DNA from: Heminiphilus faecis
GTDB taxonomy: Bacteria > Bacteroidota > Bacteroidia > Bacteroidales > Muribaculaceae
Direction: 5' to 3'
DNA length: 64,000 nt
Assembly (NCBI RefSeq): GCF_008728965.1
Contig: NZ_VSMC01000001.1
Location: 275,307 to 339,306, forward strand
Position 1 is the first letter of the stretch; the number at the start of each line of letters is the position of its first letter. The position numbers and the translations under genes were made by a program. Below are positions 8,870 to 18,946 of the stretch, piece by piece. The notes below the pieces were generated by a model that saw only the letters and a list, made by a program, of their open reading frames with translations, was not told the origin of the DNA and made no database searches.

Positions 8870-10333
8870 TCAGTTTTTCTTGACCGGGTCACAGGTAAGT
8901 CCTACCCCGAGTTTTTTGAATATCTTGTGATCCACCTCACCAAGCATAACAGTAGAATGCACCTGACATCCGGCAAGCTCCGGAAGTTTTTCAAGCGCAT
9001 GGCGGCAGTTGTCGTCATGAGTGCTCAACACCGACAGAGCCACAAGCACCTCATCGGTATGCAGACGCGGATTGCGGCTGCGCAGATAATTTATCTTGGT
9101 ATGCTGAATAGGCTCTATCATGTATTGCGGTATAAGCTTGACGGCGTGATCTATACCCGCCAGATGCTTTATGGCGTTAAGAATAAGCGCGGCACTCGGA
9201 CCGAGCAGAGCGCTCGTCTCGGCGGTAATAATAGTACCGTCGGATAGTTCTATAGCCGAACACGGCACCCCTGAGCGTTCGGCACGTTCTTTTGCCGCAA
9301 CCGTAGTCTTGCGGTAGGCAGTAGTAATCTTGGACTGCTTCAGCAACAGGGCTATCTTGTTGACCTCGCTGTCATTGCCGTCGCCGAGAGCCAAACGGTT
9401 GAGAGCCGTATAGTAACGGCGTATTATCTCGTTCTTTGAAGCCTCGCGGCATACTTCGTCATCATCTATGCAGAAGCCCACCATATTGACACCCATGTCA
9501 GTCGGCGACTTGTAGGGATTCTCACCGTAGATACCCTCGAAAAGAGAGTTAAGCACCGGAAAGATCTCTATATCGCGGTTATAGTTTATGGCAGTCTTTC
9601 CGTAGGCCTCAAGATGAAACGGATCTATCATGTTGACGTCGTTCAGGTCGGCGGTAGCGGCTTCATAAGCTATGTTTACCGGATGCTTGAGCGGAAGGCT
9701 CCACACGGGGAAAGTCTCGAACTTGGCATATCCCGCTTCTATACCGCGTTTGTGCTCGTTGTACAGCTGGCTCAGGCATACGGCCATCTTGCCGCTTCCC
9801 GGACCGGGAGCGGTCACTATGACAAGCGGACGCGTGGTCTCAACATAATCGTTGCGGCCAAATCCATCCTCCGAGGCTATAAGATCTACATTGGTCGGAT
9901 AACCGTCTATTGTATAATGATAATAGGTAGTTATGTCCATACGCTCGAGCCGACGGCGGAAAGCGTCGGCACTGCTCTGCCCGTTATAATGGGTAATGAC
10001 TACCGAACTCACGAGAAAACCGCGGTTCTGAAATTCCGTACGCAGACGCAGCACGTCCATATCATAAGTTATGCCGAGATCACTGCGCACCTTGTTTTTT
10101 TCGATGTCAAGCGCGCTGATCACTATCACGATCTCTGCATGGTCACACAGTTGAGACAGCATGCGCAATTTACTGTCGGGCTGAAAACCCGGCAAAACCC
10201 TGCTCGCGTGATGGTCGTCAAATAACTTTCCTCCAAGCTCAAGATAAAGCTTATTGCCAAATTTGGCAATTCGTTCCCTGATGTGTCGGGATTGTATTTC
10301 GAGATATTTCTCGTTGTCAAAGCCGTATTTCAT
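8870..10333 (-). CDS. DUF1846 domain-containing protein
   Basis: A 487-residue protein that covers the full length of the DUF1846 family (PF08903), beginning with GFDNEKYLEIQSRHIRERI. A glycine-rich loop APGPGSGKMA at about 175-184 looks like a nucleotide-binding P-loop. The C-terminal part is helical and ends near the DPVKK motif. Structures exist for the family, but I know no firmly assigned reaction. It is the first gene of a three-gene operon and has its own -7 box only nine bases before the start codon. Confidence 0.85.
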   Translation of the reverse strand: MKYGFDNEKYLEIQSRHIRERIAKFGNKLYLELGGKLFDDHHASRVLPGFQPDSKLRMLSQLCDHAEIVIVISALDIEKNKVRSDLGITYDMDVLRLRTEFQNRGFLVSSVVITHYNGQSSADAFRRRLERMDITTYYHYTIDGYPTNVDLIASEDGFGRNDYVETTRPLVIVTAPGPGSGKMAVCLSQLYNEHKRGIEAGYAKFETFPVWSLPLKHPVNIAYEAATADLNDVNMIDPFHLEAYGKTAINYNRDIEIFPVLNSLFEGIYGENPYKSPTDMGVNMVGFCIDDDEVCREASKNEIIRRYYTALNRLALGDGNDSEVNKIALLLKQSKITTAYRKTTVAAKERAERSGVPCSAIELSDGTIITAETSALLGPSAALILNAIKHLAGIDHAVKLIPQYMIEPIQHTKINYLRSRNPRLHTDEVLVALSVLSTHDDNCRHALEKLPELAGCQVHSTVMLGEVDHKIFKKLGVGLTCDPVKKN

Positions 10334-10342
10334 AACGGATTA

Positions 10343-10350
10343 CAAAGTTA
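10343..10350 (-). promoter_or_regulatory. -7 box of the DUF1846 operon
   Basis: TAACTTTG on the minus strand ends nine bases before the ATG at 10333. If used, the mRNA would have an almost absent leader. Confidence 0.45.
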
Positions 10351-10403
10351 CAAGTTTTTGGCTTTAATCCAACCCTGTCCGGTATATTTTTTCTTAGATT
10401 ATT

Positions 10404-11888
10404 CTAAAGAGTGACTCCTGACTTAAAAATGGCAATATCCTTTGCGCCATTGAGTTCGTGACGCAATGCGGCACCGTTTGCCACAGCCGTTATTTTGTCT
10501 ATAAGCCTCGCCAAAGCGGAGTCCCATGACTCTCCGTTGACTACTTCTCCGGCATTGAAGTCAATCCAGTTGGCTTTATGTTCTGATAAAGGAGTGTTGG
10601 TCGATATCTTAAGTGTAGGCACAAAAGTACCGAAAGGCGTACCCCGTCCTGTCGTGAACAGCACCATATGGCATCCTGAAAGAGCCAACGCCGTCGACGC
10701 CACAAGATCGTTACCCGGAGCTTGTATGACATTAAGTCCGGGTTTTGTCACTGCATGTGCATATGAAAGCACATCCACTACAGGTGAAGAGCCTCCTTTC
10801 TGCACGCATCCCAGTGATTTTTCCTCCAGAGTGGTAATTCCGCCAGTCTTATTTCCGGGAGAAGGATTTTCATATATAGGCTGCCCGTAAGAGCGAAAAT
10901 AATCCTTGAAGCCGTTTATAAGATTTACCATGCGGTCAAACACAACGCAGTCTACGGCTCTATCCATAAGTATGGTTTCGGCCCCAAACATTTCCGGAAC
11001 TTCGGTCAGCACAGTAGTACCTCCCCACTCCACAAGCCTGTCTGAAAAACGGCCTACAAGAGGATTGGCCGTTATACCCGACAATCCGTCGCTGCCGCCG
11101 CATTTCAATCCTACTTTAAGCATACTGACAGGAAGCGGTTGCCGCCTGTCACCGTTCATTACGCATGCAAGTTCCTTACATATTTCAAAACCTGCCGACA
11201 CTTCATCCTCAACATCCTGAGCGTTAAGAAACCGTATGCGCGATGTATCAAAATCGCCCATTTCACCGCGTAATGCCGATATGCCGTTGTTCTCGCACCC
11301 CAGACCGAGCACGAGCACTCCGCCGGCATTAGGATGCTTTGCCAATGCCGCAAGGGCCTTGCGTGTGTTGACATGATCCTCGCCAAGCTGTGAACAACCG
11401 TAATTATGTGTAAATGCACGTACATCATCTATGTTGACCAGCTCACACTCTTTTCTGACACGTTCGGCTATGGCACATGCAGCTCCGTTGACACACCCAA
11501 CAGTCGGTACAATCCATAATTCGTTGCGTATACCCATATTGCCGCTCGTACGCAGATAACCGTTTATAACGGGTATATCGCCGTCAACCTTCCATGACCT
11601 GTGTGATGTACCCGCATGATACCCATACTTTACATCAGGGCCGAGCGAAGTGACAAGATTATGACTGTGAACCCATTGACCGACAGCTATCGAAACCGTG
11701 GCATGACCTATAGGATAACCGTATTTGATTACTTCTTCACCTTTGCCTATAGGCTTCAATGCAAATTTATGACCTTGCGGAATATCTTCCGACAAGGTTA
11801 TTCCATCAAATGTATCGCCTTTGCCTATATCATCCGAAAGAGCTACCGCCACATTGTCGGAATCATGTATTTTCAATATTCTTTTCAT
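10404..11888 (-). CDS. uxaA: Altronate dehydratase
   Basis: A 494-residue protein with the two-part layout of UxaA: an N-terminal SAF-type domain (residues 1-95, with the DNVAVAL and GHKFAL motifs) and the large altronate/galactarate dehydratase domain (THNYGCSQLG, GLGCENN, LKCGGSDGLSG). UxaA dehydrates D-altronate to 2-keto-3-deoxygluconate, a late step of galacturonate breakdown. It overlaps the end of uxaB by 26 bases, so the two are coupled. Uronate isomerase (uxaC) and KDG kinase/aldolase are not in the window. The start ATG at 11888 gives a protein of normal length. Confidence 0.93.
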   Translation of the reverse strand: MKRILKIHDSDNVAVALSDDIGKGDTFDGITLSEDIPQGHKFALKPIGKGEEVIKYGYPIGHATVSIAVGQWVHSHNLVTSLGPDVKYGYHAGTSHRSWKVDGDIPVINGYLRTSGNMGIRNELWIVPTVGCVNGAACAIAERVRKECELVNIDDVRAFTHNYGCSQLGEDHVNTRKALAALAKHPNAGGVLVLGLGCENNGISALRGEMGDFDTSRIRFLNAQDVEDEVSAGFEICKELACVMNGDRRQPLPVSMLKVGLKCGGSDGLSGITANPLVGRFSDRLVEWGGTTVLTEVPEMFGAETILMDRAVDCVVFDRMVNLINGFKDYFRSYGQPIYENPSPGNKTGGITTLEEKSLGCVQKGGSSPVVDVLSYAHAVTKPGLNVIQAPGNDLVASTALALSGCHMVLFTTGRGTPFGTFVPTLKISTNTPLSEHKANWIDFNAGEVVNGESWDSALARLIDKITAVANGAALRHELNGAKDIAIFKSGVTL

Positions 11889-13320
11889 TACAACGGGTAT
11901 TCAAAAACAGCGTCAACGATCTATCCATACCGTCGGTCATTATTGACCGGAGGTATTCCCCGGCTCTCTGTGAGAAACCCGGAACAGCCTCTTCAAAATT
12001 ATCTGTAAATATACCGCTTCCTGTTATCTTTCTTACAATATCAATATAGTCACCGCCATCAGCCCATATACCTTGTATGACGTCAATATTAGCGGCATCA
12101 TCCTCCGCTATAAAGCCGGAGTAAGGTGAATATAAAGCCATAAGTGCGGCAAAAGTAAAAATCTCGAAATCGGCTATAAGACCTTTCTTATTGTAAAAGT
12201 CGCGGACAGTAGGAAAATTGCGTGTCTCCCACTTTGACAGCGAGTTAAGCGCTATAGATTTTAGCATGTGGCGCATGAACGGATTATGGAAACGTTCAAG
12301 AATATCTCTTGAAAAACTCCTTAGCTCCGATATGTCACCATCCATAACAGAAAGTACCTCGCGTTCTGTCATGTCATTTATGAACCGATTTATATCGGGA
12401 GTTTCAAATGCGTCAAGTACAGTGTCACAGCCTGAAAGCAAAGCTATGGGCGCCATACCCGTATGAGAACCGTTAAGAATACGCACTTTCTTTTCACGGA
12501 AAGATTTTATGTCGGGCATGAAAAGCACATTGAGTCCGGCTTTGTCAAGAGGCAGTTCTTTCTGCACTTCGGCATACTTCTCACATCCTATGGCCCATAT
12601 GTGAAACAGTTCTCCCTTAACCACCAGCCTGTCATCAAATCCGAGCTCATCTCTCACCTCATCTATAGTGTCATGGGGAAAACCCGATACAATACGGTCC
12701 ACAAGAGTATTGCAAAATATACACGAGTCTTTTATCCATTCTGAAAACTCAGGTTCAAGGTGTGTTGCTGCGGCATGTCGAAGTACATACTCACGCAGTG
12801 CCGACCCGTTGTTTTCTATTAGCTCACAGCACAAAAATATGAGGCCTTTGGTTTTATCGCCGTTAAAGTGCCTGAACCGACGATACAGAAGAGAAGTTAT
12901 TTTACCGGGAAAGGTAACGGGTGTTTCAGAAAGAATGTCATCATCCTCATAACGGATGCCGGCTTCAGTGGTATTGGAAACCACAAACCGCAGTTCAGGC
13001 GACAGAATATAGCGTTCATAACGTTTAAAATCAACAGCCGGAGAAAATGCGTCGGTCACACATTTTACAAGACGTTTTTCCGATTTGGGCCGACCTTTTT
13101 CTATTCCTTCAAGCCATACATGATAAATGCAATCCTGTGACTGCATATTTTTTATGGTAGAGTTTTCCTTAAATCTGGGAGACACAACTGCTACGGAAGT
13201 ATCGGTAAGCCCTTTTTCGTTGGCGATATCGAACATCCAGTCGACAAACCCGCGAATAAAATTGCCTTCGCCAAACTGCAGTACCCTTACGGGGCGTACG
13301 GATTTCTTTATATATGACAT
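11863..13320 (-). CDS. uxaB: Tagaturonate reductase (altronate oxidoreductase)
   Basis: A 485-residue polyol/mannitol dehydrogenase-type enzyme. The N-terminal nucleotide-binding part has VLQFGEGNFIRGFVDWM, the UxaB/MtlD family signature; the C-terminal helical domain carries KVRILNGSHT with the catalytic Lys. UxaB reduces tagaturonate to altronate with NADH, feeding UxaA encoded immediately downstream. It is the leftmost gene of the minus-strand block and is transcribed away from malate dehydrogenase across a 169-bp AT-rich divergent region. A UxuB-type fructuronate reductase is a less likely alternative, because the neighbour is uxaA. Confidence 0.9.
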   Translation of the reverse strand: MSYIKKSVRPVRVLQFGEGNFIRGFVDWMFDIANEKGLTDTSVAVVSPRFKENSTIKNMQSQDCIYHVWLEGIEKGRPKSEKRLVKCVTDAFSPAVDFKRYERYILSPELRFVVSNTTEAGIRYEDDDILSETPVTFPGKITSLLYRRFRHFNGDKTKGLIFLCCELIENNGSALREYVLRHAAATHLEPEFSEWIKDSCIFCNTLVDRIVSGFPHDTIDEVRDELGFDDRLVVKGELFHIWAIGCEKYAEVQKELPLDKAGLNVLFMPDIKSFREKKVRILNGSHTGMAPIALLSGCDTVLDAFETPDINRFINDMTEREVLSVMDGDISELRSFSRDILERFHNPFMRHMLKSIALNSLSKWETRNFPTVRDFYNKKGLIADFEIFTFAALMALYSPYSGFIAEDDAANIDVIQGIWADGGDYIDIVRKITGSGIFTDNFEEAVPGFSQRAGEYLRSIMTDGMDRSLTLFLNTRCNEKNIENT

Positions 13321-13350
13321 ATCAATATGACAGTGTATCGTTTACGTACA

Positions 13351-13358
13351 CAAATTTA
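13351..13358 (-). promoter_or_regulatory. -7 box of uxaBA
   Basis: TAAATTTG on the minus strand, 30 bases upstream of the uxaB ATG. A GTTTACGTAC stretch sits between the box and the gene. Confidence 0.45.
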
Positions 13359-13489
13359 TTCATAAACCCGGAGAAAATAAAATCTATTATCAGCAAGAAC
13401 ATATAAATTTTATAAACCTATCGGCATTATCAATTGTTGAAATATATTACATAATAATTATTACCAAACCAAACAAAAATTACGTAATT

Positions 13490-14503
13490 ATGGAATTTCT
13501 AACCAATGACAAATTTACAATTGTAGGTGCGGCCGGTATGATAGGCTCCAATATGGCCCAGACCGCACTAATGATGCACCTAACTCCCAACATATGTCTG
13601 TATGACCCATATGCCCCCGCTCTTGAAGGAGTGGCGGAGGAGATGTTTCATTGCGGTTTTGAAGGAGTGAATATCACTTATACTTCCGACATCAAAGAAG
13701 CCCTCACCGGTGCTAAATATATAGTGTCGTCAGGCGGTGCGGCGCGTAAGGCAGGCATGACCCGTGAGGATCTTCTAAAAGGTAATGCAGAGATAGCGGA
13801 GCAATTCGGCAAGGATGTACGCAAATACTGTCCTGATGTAAAACACATCGTAGTGGTTTTCAATCCGGCCGACATCACCGGACTTATCACCCTTATATAT
13901 TCGGGAGTAAAACCGTCATGTGTAACTACACTTGCAGCGCTTGACAGCACACGCCTGCAGAGCGAACTCGCTAAATATTTCAAAATTCCCGCTTCGGAAA
14001 TAAACAATTCACGTACTTACGGCGGCCATGGCGAACAGATGGCAGTCTTTGAATCGACAACTACCGTAAAGGGCAAACCTCTCAAAGAACTTATAGATGA
14101 AGGCATACTGCCGGCAGCCGACTGGGAAGCATTGAAAACAAGAGTCATCCAAGGCGGTAAAAATATCATAGAACTCCGCGGACGTTCATCATTCCAAAGC
14201 CCCGCCTATCTGTCGATAGAAATGATAGCCGCAGCTATGGGAGGCAAGCCGTTCCGCTGGCCGGCCGGCACATATGTAAACGACGATAAATTCAAACATA
14301 TAATGATGGCTATGGAGACCTCCATAACAAAAGACGGTGTCACATACAAAGAAGTCAGCGGTACTCCCGAGGAGAACAAAGAACTTGAAAAGAGTTACGA
14401 ACACCTGTGCAAACTTCGTGATGAGGTTATAGATATGGGTGTACTGCCGCGCATCGAAGAATGGCATAAGCTCAATCAGTATATCGACAATCCTACCATA
14501 TAG
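13490..14503 (+). CDS. mdh: Malate dehydrogenase
   Basis: A 337-residue cytosolic NAD-dependent enzyme that interconverts malate and oxaloacetate. The Rossmann loop GAAGMIGSN is at about 13-21, the substrate-binding arginine is in LDSTR (R155), and the catalytic histidine is H180 in GGHGEQM. It is a little longer than the E. coli enzyme (312) but fits the Bacteroidales form. It is the first plus-strand gene after a run of minus-strand genes and is followed by a perfect 17-bp hairpin and then the AT-rich region. Confidence 0.92.
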   Translation: MEFLTNDKFTIVGAAGMIGSNMAQTALMMHLTPNICLYDPYAPALEGVAEEMFHCGFEGVNITYTSDIKEALTGAKYIVSSGGAARKAGMTREDLLKGNAEIAEQFGKDVRKYCPDVKHIVVVFNPADITGLITLIYSGVKPSCVTTLAALDSTRLQSELAKYFKIPASEINNSRTYGGHGEQMAVFESTTTVKGKPLKELIDEGILPAADWEALKTRVIQGGKNIIELRGRSSFQSPAYLSIEMIAAAMGGKPFRWPAGTYVNDDKFKHIMMAMETSITKDGVTYKEVSGTPEENKELEKSYEHLCKLRDEVIDMGVLPRIEEWHKLNQYIDNPTI

Positions 14504-14526
14504 AGTTTATTAAAGTACAATCAAAG

Positions 14527-14566
14527 CATCCGTTATACATTTGCATTATCAAATGTATAACGGATG
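14527..14566 (+). terminator. Hairpin after mdh
   Basis: CATCCGTTATACATTTG (14527-14543) pairs perfectly with 14550-14566 around a 6-base loop. There is only a weak T-rich tail, so it may stop transcription or simply be a stable 3' end. Confidence 0.6.
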
Positions 14567-14579
14567 TTCATTTATATAG

Positions 14580-15075
14580 ACCTATCATTCACCATGATAA
14601 ATCAGTTTTTAATAAATGTCAAAATACTATGTCAATAAAGTTGTAGATAACCCTTGATAAGTTTTAAGCAATTTTTGACAACTTGATTTGCATTTCATAT
14701 GAAAATAAACAATACAATGCATCTATGACATAATCAAAATAAGTTTTACAATAAATGTGACCCTCTTATAAACCATGAAATCTACACTTATAAACCTTCC
14801 CAACCTAAGTTTTTTATCTACACACAGCGTTATCAACAGTATGTAAATAAACAGTTCAAGTATTTAATTATAAGTCATTTGACATGTAGATAACAGTATG
14901 ATAACCTTAATTCTTCGAGTAATAACTTATTATACAACAAAACACCTATAATTTTATCTTTACTATCAACATCAATAACTACTACCCTAAAAGAAAATCT
15001 TTAAAAGAAAATTTTCATAAAAATAAAAAGTGATGTTGATGACAACAGCCGGGCGCTGCTACTTATATATAAGTA
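14580..15075. other. Candidate chromosomal replication origin (oriC)
   Basis: About 500 bp of noncoding, visibly AT-rich DNA between mdh and nadA. Four 9-mers differ from the DnaA box TTATCCACA only at the sixth base: TTATCTACA at 14814-14822, 14650-14642 (minus) and 14893-14885 (minus), and TTATCAACA at 14830-14838. Two of them are direct neighbours 16 bp apart. Weaker matches occur nearby (CTATCAACA at 14963). The region lies exactly where gene direction flips from all minus on the left to mostly plus on the right, as expected for leading-strand bias from an origin. No dnaA gene is in the window. The role is inferred from these signs together. Confidence 0.5.
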
Positions 15076-15088
15076 AGAAAAAATGTCG

Positions 15089-15096
15089 TATCTTTG
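15089..15096 (+). promoter_or_regulatory. -7 box of nadA
   Basis: TATCTTTG, 29 bases upstream of the ATG at 15126. Its place rules out the in-frame ATGs further upstream as starts. Confidence 0.6.
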
Positions 15097-15125
15097 CAAT
15101 CAGGAGATTAATAAAATATTCAATA

Positions 15126-16121
15126 ATGGAATCAAGTACTGAAAAAGGCTATGTGTCCATGGCGGTGTCAGATGAATCTGATATTAAAAATATCAGAGAG
15201 GAAATACTCCGGCTTAAGGAAGAAAAGAATGCGGTAATACTCGCCCACTACTATCAGAAGGGCGAAATTCAGGATATAGCCGACTATATAGGCGACAGCC
15301 TTGCTTTGGCCCAGATAGCTTCAAAACTCACTCAGCCTGTTATAGTATTGTGTGGAGTCAACTTTATGGGTGAAACGGCGAAGATACTTTGTCCGGATAA
15401 GACTGTACTGATTCCCGACATGGATGCCGGATGTTCGTTGGCCGACAGTTGCGATGCCGAAGAGTTCAAGAAGTTCATTGACGATAATCCGGATCATACA
15501 GTAATCAGCTATGTCAATACATCGGCCGGAGTAAAGGCTCTTACCGACGTGCTTGTCACATCATCAAACGCACGGCAGATAGTAGAGAGTTTTCCGGAGG
15601 ACACACCTATTATATTCGGTCCCGACCGTAATCTCGGCAACTATATAAATTCGGTGACCGGTCGCAATATGAAGCTGTGGAACGGAGCCTGTCATGTACA
15701 TGAACAATTCTCGATAGAAAAGATAGCCGGGCTGAAGCGTCAGTATCCGTCGGCAAAGGTGCTCGCACATCCCGAGTGCAAGAAGCAGCTGCTTATCCTC
15801 GCTGACAAGATAGGATCCACTGCCGCTCTTTTAAATTATGCCGTGAACAGTGATGCCAATGAGTTCATAGTGGCCACGGAGAGCGGTATAATACACGAGA
15901 TGCAGAAGCGTTGTCCTGACAAGACCTTCATTCCCGCTCCTCCCAATGACTCCACCTGTGCGTGCAACGACTGCTCGTACATGAAGCTCAACACTATGCA
16001 GAAGCTGTATGACTGTCTTAAAAACGAGAGCCCGAAAGTGGAGGTCGACTCTGAAATAGCGGAGAAGGCACGCCGTCCTATCGAGCGTATGCTTGAGATA
16101 AGCGAAAAATTAGGAATATAA
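15126..16121 (+). CDS. nadA: Quinolinate synthase A
   Basis: A 331-residue 4Fe-4S enzyme that condenses iminoaspartate with dihydroxyacetone phosphate to quinolinate in de novo NAD synthesis. The motifs AHYYQ, VLCGVNFMGETA, GACHVHE and CACNDCSYMK are all present; the three cluster ligands are likely C76, C189 and C283. The start at 15126 was chosen because the -7 box at 15089-15096 lies downstream of the longer in-frame starts. Its substrate comes from NadB, encoded 7 kb away at 23218-24789 on the other strand; nadC is not in the window. leuS follows after 19 bases and may be cotranscribed. Confidence 0.93.
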   Translation: MESSTEKGYVSMAVSDESDIKNIREEILRLKEEKNAVILAHYYQKGEIQDIADYIGDSLALAQIASKLTQPVIVLCGVNFMGETAKILCPDKTVLIPDMDAGCSLADSCDAEEFKKFIDDNPDHTVISYVNTSAGVKALTDVLVTSSNARQIVESFPEDTPIIFGPDRNLGNYINSVTGRNMKLWNGACHVHEQFSIEKIAGLKRQYPSAKVLAHPECKKQLLILADKIGSTAALLNYAVNSDANEFIVATESGIIHEMQKRCPDKTFIPAPPNDSTCACNDCSYMKLNTMQKLYDCLKNESPKVEVDSEIAEKARRPIERMLEISEKLGI

Positions 16122-16140
16122 ATAAAACTACCGTATAAAA

Positions 16141-18912
16141 ATGGAATACAATCACAGAGACATAGAGAGCCGCTGGCAGAAATATTGGAAAGAAAACAAT
16201 GTGTATAAAGCCGAAATAGATAAGTCGAGACCCAAATTTTATGTTCTTGACATGTTTCCTTATCCATCGGGTGCGGGACTTCATGTAGGCCATCCGCTCG
16301 GATATATAGCAAGCGATATCTTTTCGCGCTATAAACGTCTGCAGGGCTTTAATGTATTGCATCCTATGGGTTACGATGCCTACGGACTTCCCGCCGAGCA
16401 GTATGCCATACAGACCGGTCAGCATCCTGAGGTAACCACCCGTCAGAACATAGACCGTTACCGCAGTCAGCTTGACAAGATAGGTTTCTGCTATGACTGG
16501 GACCGCGAGATCAAGACTTGTGATCCGGAGTATTATAAATGGACACAGTGGGCTTTCATGCAGATGTTCAACAGCTACTATGACAGGAATGCCGACAAGG
16601 CTATGCCTATAGCTGATCTTGTGGTCGAGTTTGAGAAAAACGGTACAAAAGAAGTGAATGCCGCCTGTGGAAAAGAGCTTCAGTTTACAGCAGACGAGTG
16701 GAAGGCTTACTCCGATAAGGAGAAAAACGATGTGTTGATGAATTACCGTATAGCCTACCTCGGCAATACGATGGTGAACTGGTGTCCGAAGCTCGGCACC
16801 GTGCTTGCCAATGACGAGGTGAGCGAGGGATTGTCGATAAGAGGCGGCTATCCGGTAGAGCAGAAACTCATGTATCAGTGGTGTCTTCGTGTGTCGGCTT
16901 ATGCGCAGCGGTTGCTCGACGGTCTTGACAGCATAGACTGGACCGACTCTCTTAAAGAGACCCAACGCAACTGGATAGGACGCTCCGAAGGTGCCGAGAT
17001 GCGCTTCCGGATTGCTGACAGCGACGTGGAACTTGAGATATTCACTACACGTGCCGATACTGTATTCGGTGTCACTTTCATGGTACTTGCTCCCGAAAGC
17101 GCATATGTGAACATGATTACAACTCCTGACCGAAAGGAAGCAGTGGAGGCTTATATAAACGAAGTCAAGCACAAGACCGAGCGCGAGCGTATGATCGAGA
17201 AGAATGTATCGGGTGTGTTTACCGGAGCTTATGCCATAAATCCTCTTACGGGTAAGAATATACCGGTATGGGTTAGCGACTATGTTCTTGCCGGATACGG
17301 CACGGGAGCCATCATGGCCGTACCTGCCCATGACAGCCGCGACTATGCCTTTGCCAAGCATTTCGACCTGCCTGTCATTCCGCTTATCGAGGGTTGCGAC
17401 GTAAGTGAAGAGAGTTTTGATGCCAAGTCGGGTAAAATGATAAACTCCGCCGGCGAGGAACTCAATCTTAACGGCATGGAGGTAAAGGACGCCATAGCCG
17501 CTACAAAACGCTTTATAGAACAGAAAGGCATAGGCAAGGTGAAGGTCAATTACCGTTTGCGCGATGCCATATTCAGCCGTCAGCGTTACTGGGGCGAGCC
17601 GTTCCCTGTATATTACAAGGACGGCATACCTCATCTGCTTGACGAGAGCAAGCTGCCGCTGCTTCTGCCTGAAGTGGATAAATTTCTGCCTACCGAGACC
17701 GGAGAGCCTCCGCTGGGACGTGCCAAAGAGTGGCATACCGAGGACGGATATCAGCTTGAACTCAATACTATGCCCGGTTTCGCAGGTTCATCAGCCTATT
17801 ATTTGCGATATATGGACCCCCGCAATGACAAGGCGCTCGTGTCGGAAGAAGCCAACGGTTACTGGCAGGATGTGGATCTTTACATAGGCGGTACGGAGCA
17901 TGCTACAGGACATCTTATATACAGCCGTTTCTGGAATAAGTTTCTTTATGACCTCGGTAAGGTGGTTAAGGACGAACCTTTCAAGAAACTCATAAATCAG
18001 GGTATGATACAGGGTCGCTCAAACTTTGTATACCGTATTAAGGACACCAATACTTTTGTGTCGTCGGGTCTGAAAAAGGATTATGACGTGACTCCCATAC
18101 ATGTTGATGTCAATATAGTGAGCAATGACATACTTGATATGGACAAATTCCGCGCATGGCGTCCGGAATTCAATGATGCTGAGTTCATACTCGAGGACGG
18201 CAGATATGTATGCGGCTATGCGGTGGAGAAAATGTCCAAGTCCATGTTCAACGTAGTCAATCCCGACGACATAGTGGAGCGTTACGGAGCCGATACGCTG
18301 CGTCTGTACGAGATGTTCCTCGGTCCGCTGGAGCAGAGCAAGCCTTGGGATACTAACGGCATAGACGGTGTTAATCGTTTCCTGAAGCGTCTGTGGGCTC
18401 TTTTCTATAAAGGCGATACAATGCTTGTAAACGATGACAAACCTTCGAAAGAGGCTCTTAAAGCGCTTCACAAGCTCATAAAAAAGGTGACTTGGGATAT
18501 AGAGAACTTCTCTTACAATACCTCTATAGCCGCATTCATGATATGTGTCAACGATCTTACCTCGATGAAATGTCACAGCAAGGAGGTACTTGAACAACTG
18601 CTTGTAGTACTTGCTCCATTTGCTCCGCATATCACGGAGGAACTATGGCACGCCATAGGCAATTCAGGCAGCATATGCGATGCCGAATGGCCTGAATGCA
18701 ATGAAGACTATCTTAAGGAGGATACGGTAACTATGGCGGTGTCGTTCAACGGTAAGGCGCGTTTCAATATTGAAGTGGCTGCCGATACTCCTCGCGAAGA
18801 GGTAGAGAAGATAGCTCTCGAACACGAAGGTGCGGCCAAGTGGCTTGAAGGGAAGTCGGTTAAGAAGATTATCGTAGTTCCCGGAAAGATAGTAAACATA
18901 GTCATAGGATAA
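16141..18912 (+). CDS. leuS: Leucyl-tRNA synthetase
   Basis: A 923-residue class I aminoacyl-tRNA synthetase. The HIGH signature is HVGH at 49-52 within [13 protein letters not shown] and the KMSKS loop is at 697-701. The editing (CP1) domain carries [12 protein letters not shown]. The C-terminal anticodon-binding and tRNA-contact regions are intact, ending in the [11 protein letters not shown] tail typical of LeuRS. It is somewhat longer than the E. coli protein (860), as in other Bacteroidota. It lies between nadA and rdgB on the same strand. Confidence 0.96.
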   Translation: MEYNHRDIESRWQKYWKENNVYKAEIDKSRPKFYVLDMFPYPSGAGLHVGHPLGYIASDIFSRYKRLQGFNVLHPMGYDAYGLPAEQYAIQTGQHPEVTTRQNIDRYRSQLDKIGFCYDWDREIKTCDPEYYKWTQWAFMQMFNSYYDRNADKAMPIADLVVEFEKNGTKEVNAACGKELQFTADEWKAYSDKEKNDVLMNYRIAYLGNTMVNWCPKLGTVLANDEVSEGLSIRGGYPVEQKLMYQWCLRVSAYAQRLLDGLDSIDWTDSLKETQRNWIGRSEGAEMRFRIADSDVELEIFTTRADTVFGVTFMVLAPESAYVNMITTPDRKEAVEAYINEVKHKTERERMIEKNVSGVFTGAYAINPLTGKNIPVWVSDYVLAGYGTGAIMAVPAHDSRDYAFAKHFDLPVIPLIEGCDVSEESFDAKSGKMINSAGEELNLNGMEVKDAIAATKRFIEQKGIGKVKVNYRLRDAIFSRQRYWGEPFPVYYKDGIPHLLDESKLPLLLPEVDKFLPTETGEPPLGRAKEWHTEDGYQLELNTMPGFAGSSAYYLRYMDPRNDKALVSEEANGYWQDVDLYIGGTEHATGHLIYSRFWNKFLYDLGKVVKDEPFKKLINQGMIQGRSNFVYRIKDTNTFVSSGLKKDYDVTPIHVDVNIVSNDILDMDKFRAWRPEFNDAEFILEDGRYVCGYAVEKMSKSMFNVVNPDDIVERYGADTLRLYEMFLGPLEQSKPWDTNGIDGVNRFLKRLWALFYKGDTMLVNDDKPSKEALKALHKLIKKVTWDIENFSYNTSIAAFMICVNDLTSMKCHSKEVLEQLLVVLAPFAPHITEELWHAIGNSGSICDAEWPECNEDYLKEDTVTMAVSFNGKARFNIEVAADTPREEVEKIALEHEGAAKWLEGKSVKKIIVVPGKIVNIVIG

Positions 18913-18946
18913 CATCGCTAAACAATAATTACAAAATATATCGCTC

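Noticed and set aside
15030..15125. Longer N-terminus for NadA
   Set aside because: The extra codons lie upstream of or across the TATCTTTG promoter box and have no match to the NadA family start.
16078..17736. A 552-codon open frame on the minus strand opposite leuS
   Set aside because: leuS is complete and unmistakable on the other strand; the reverse frame has no family pattern and is Tyr/His/Val-rich as antisense frames are.
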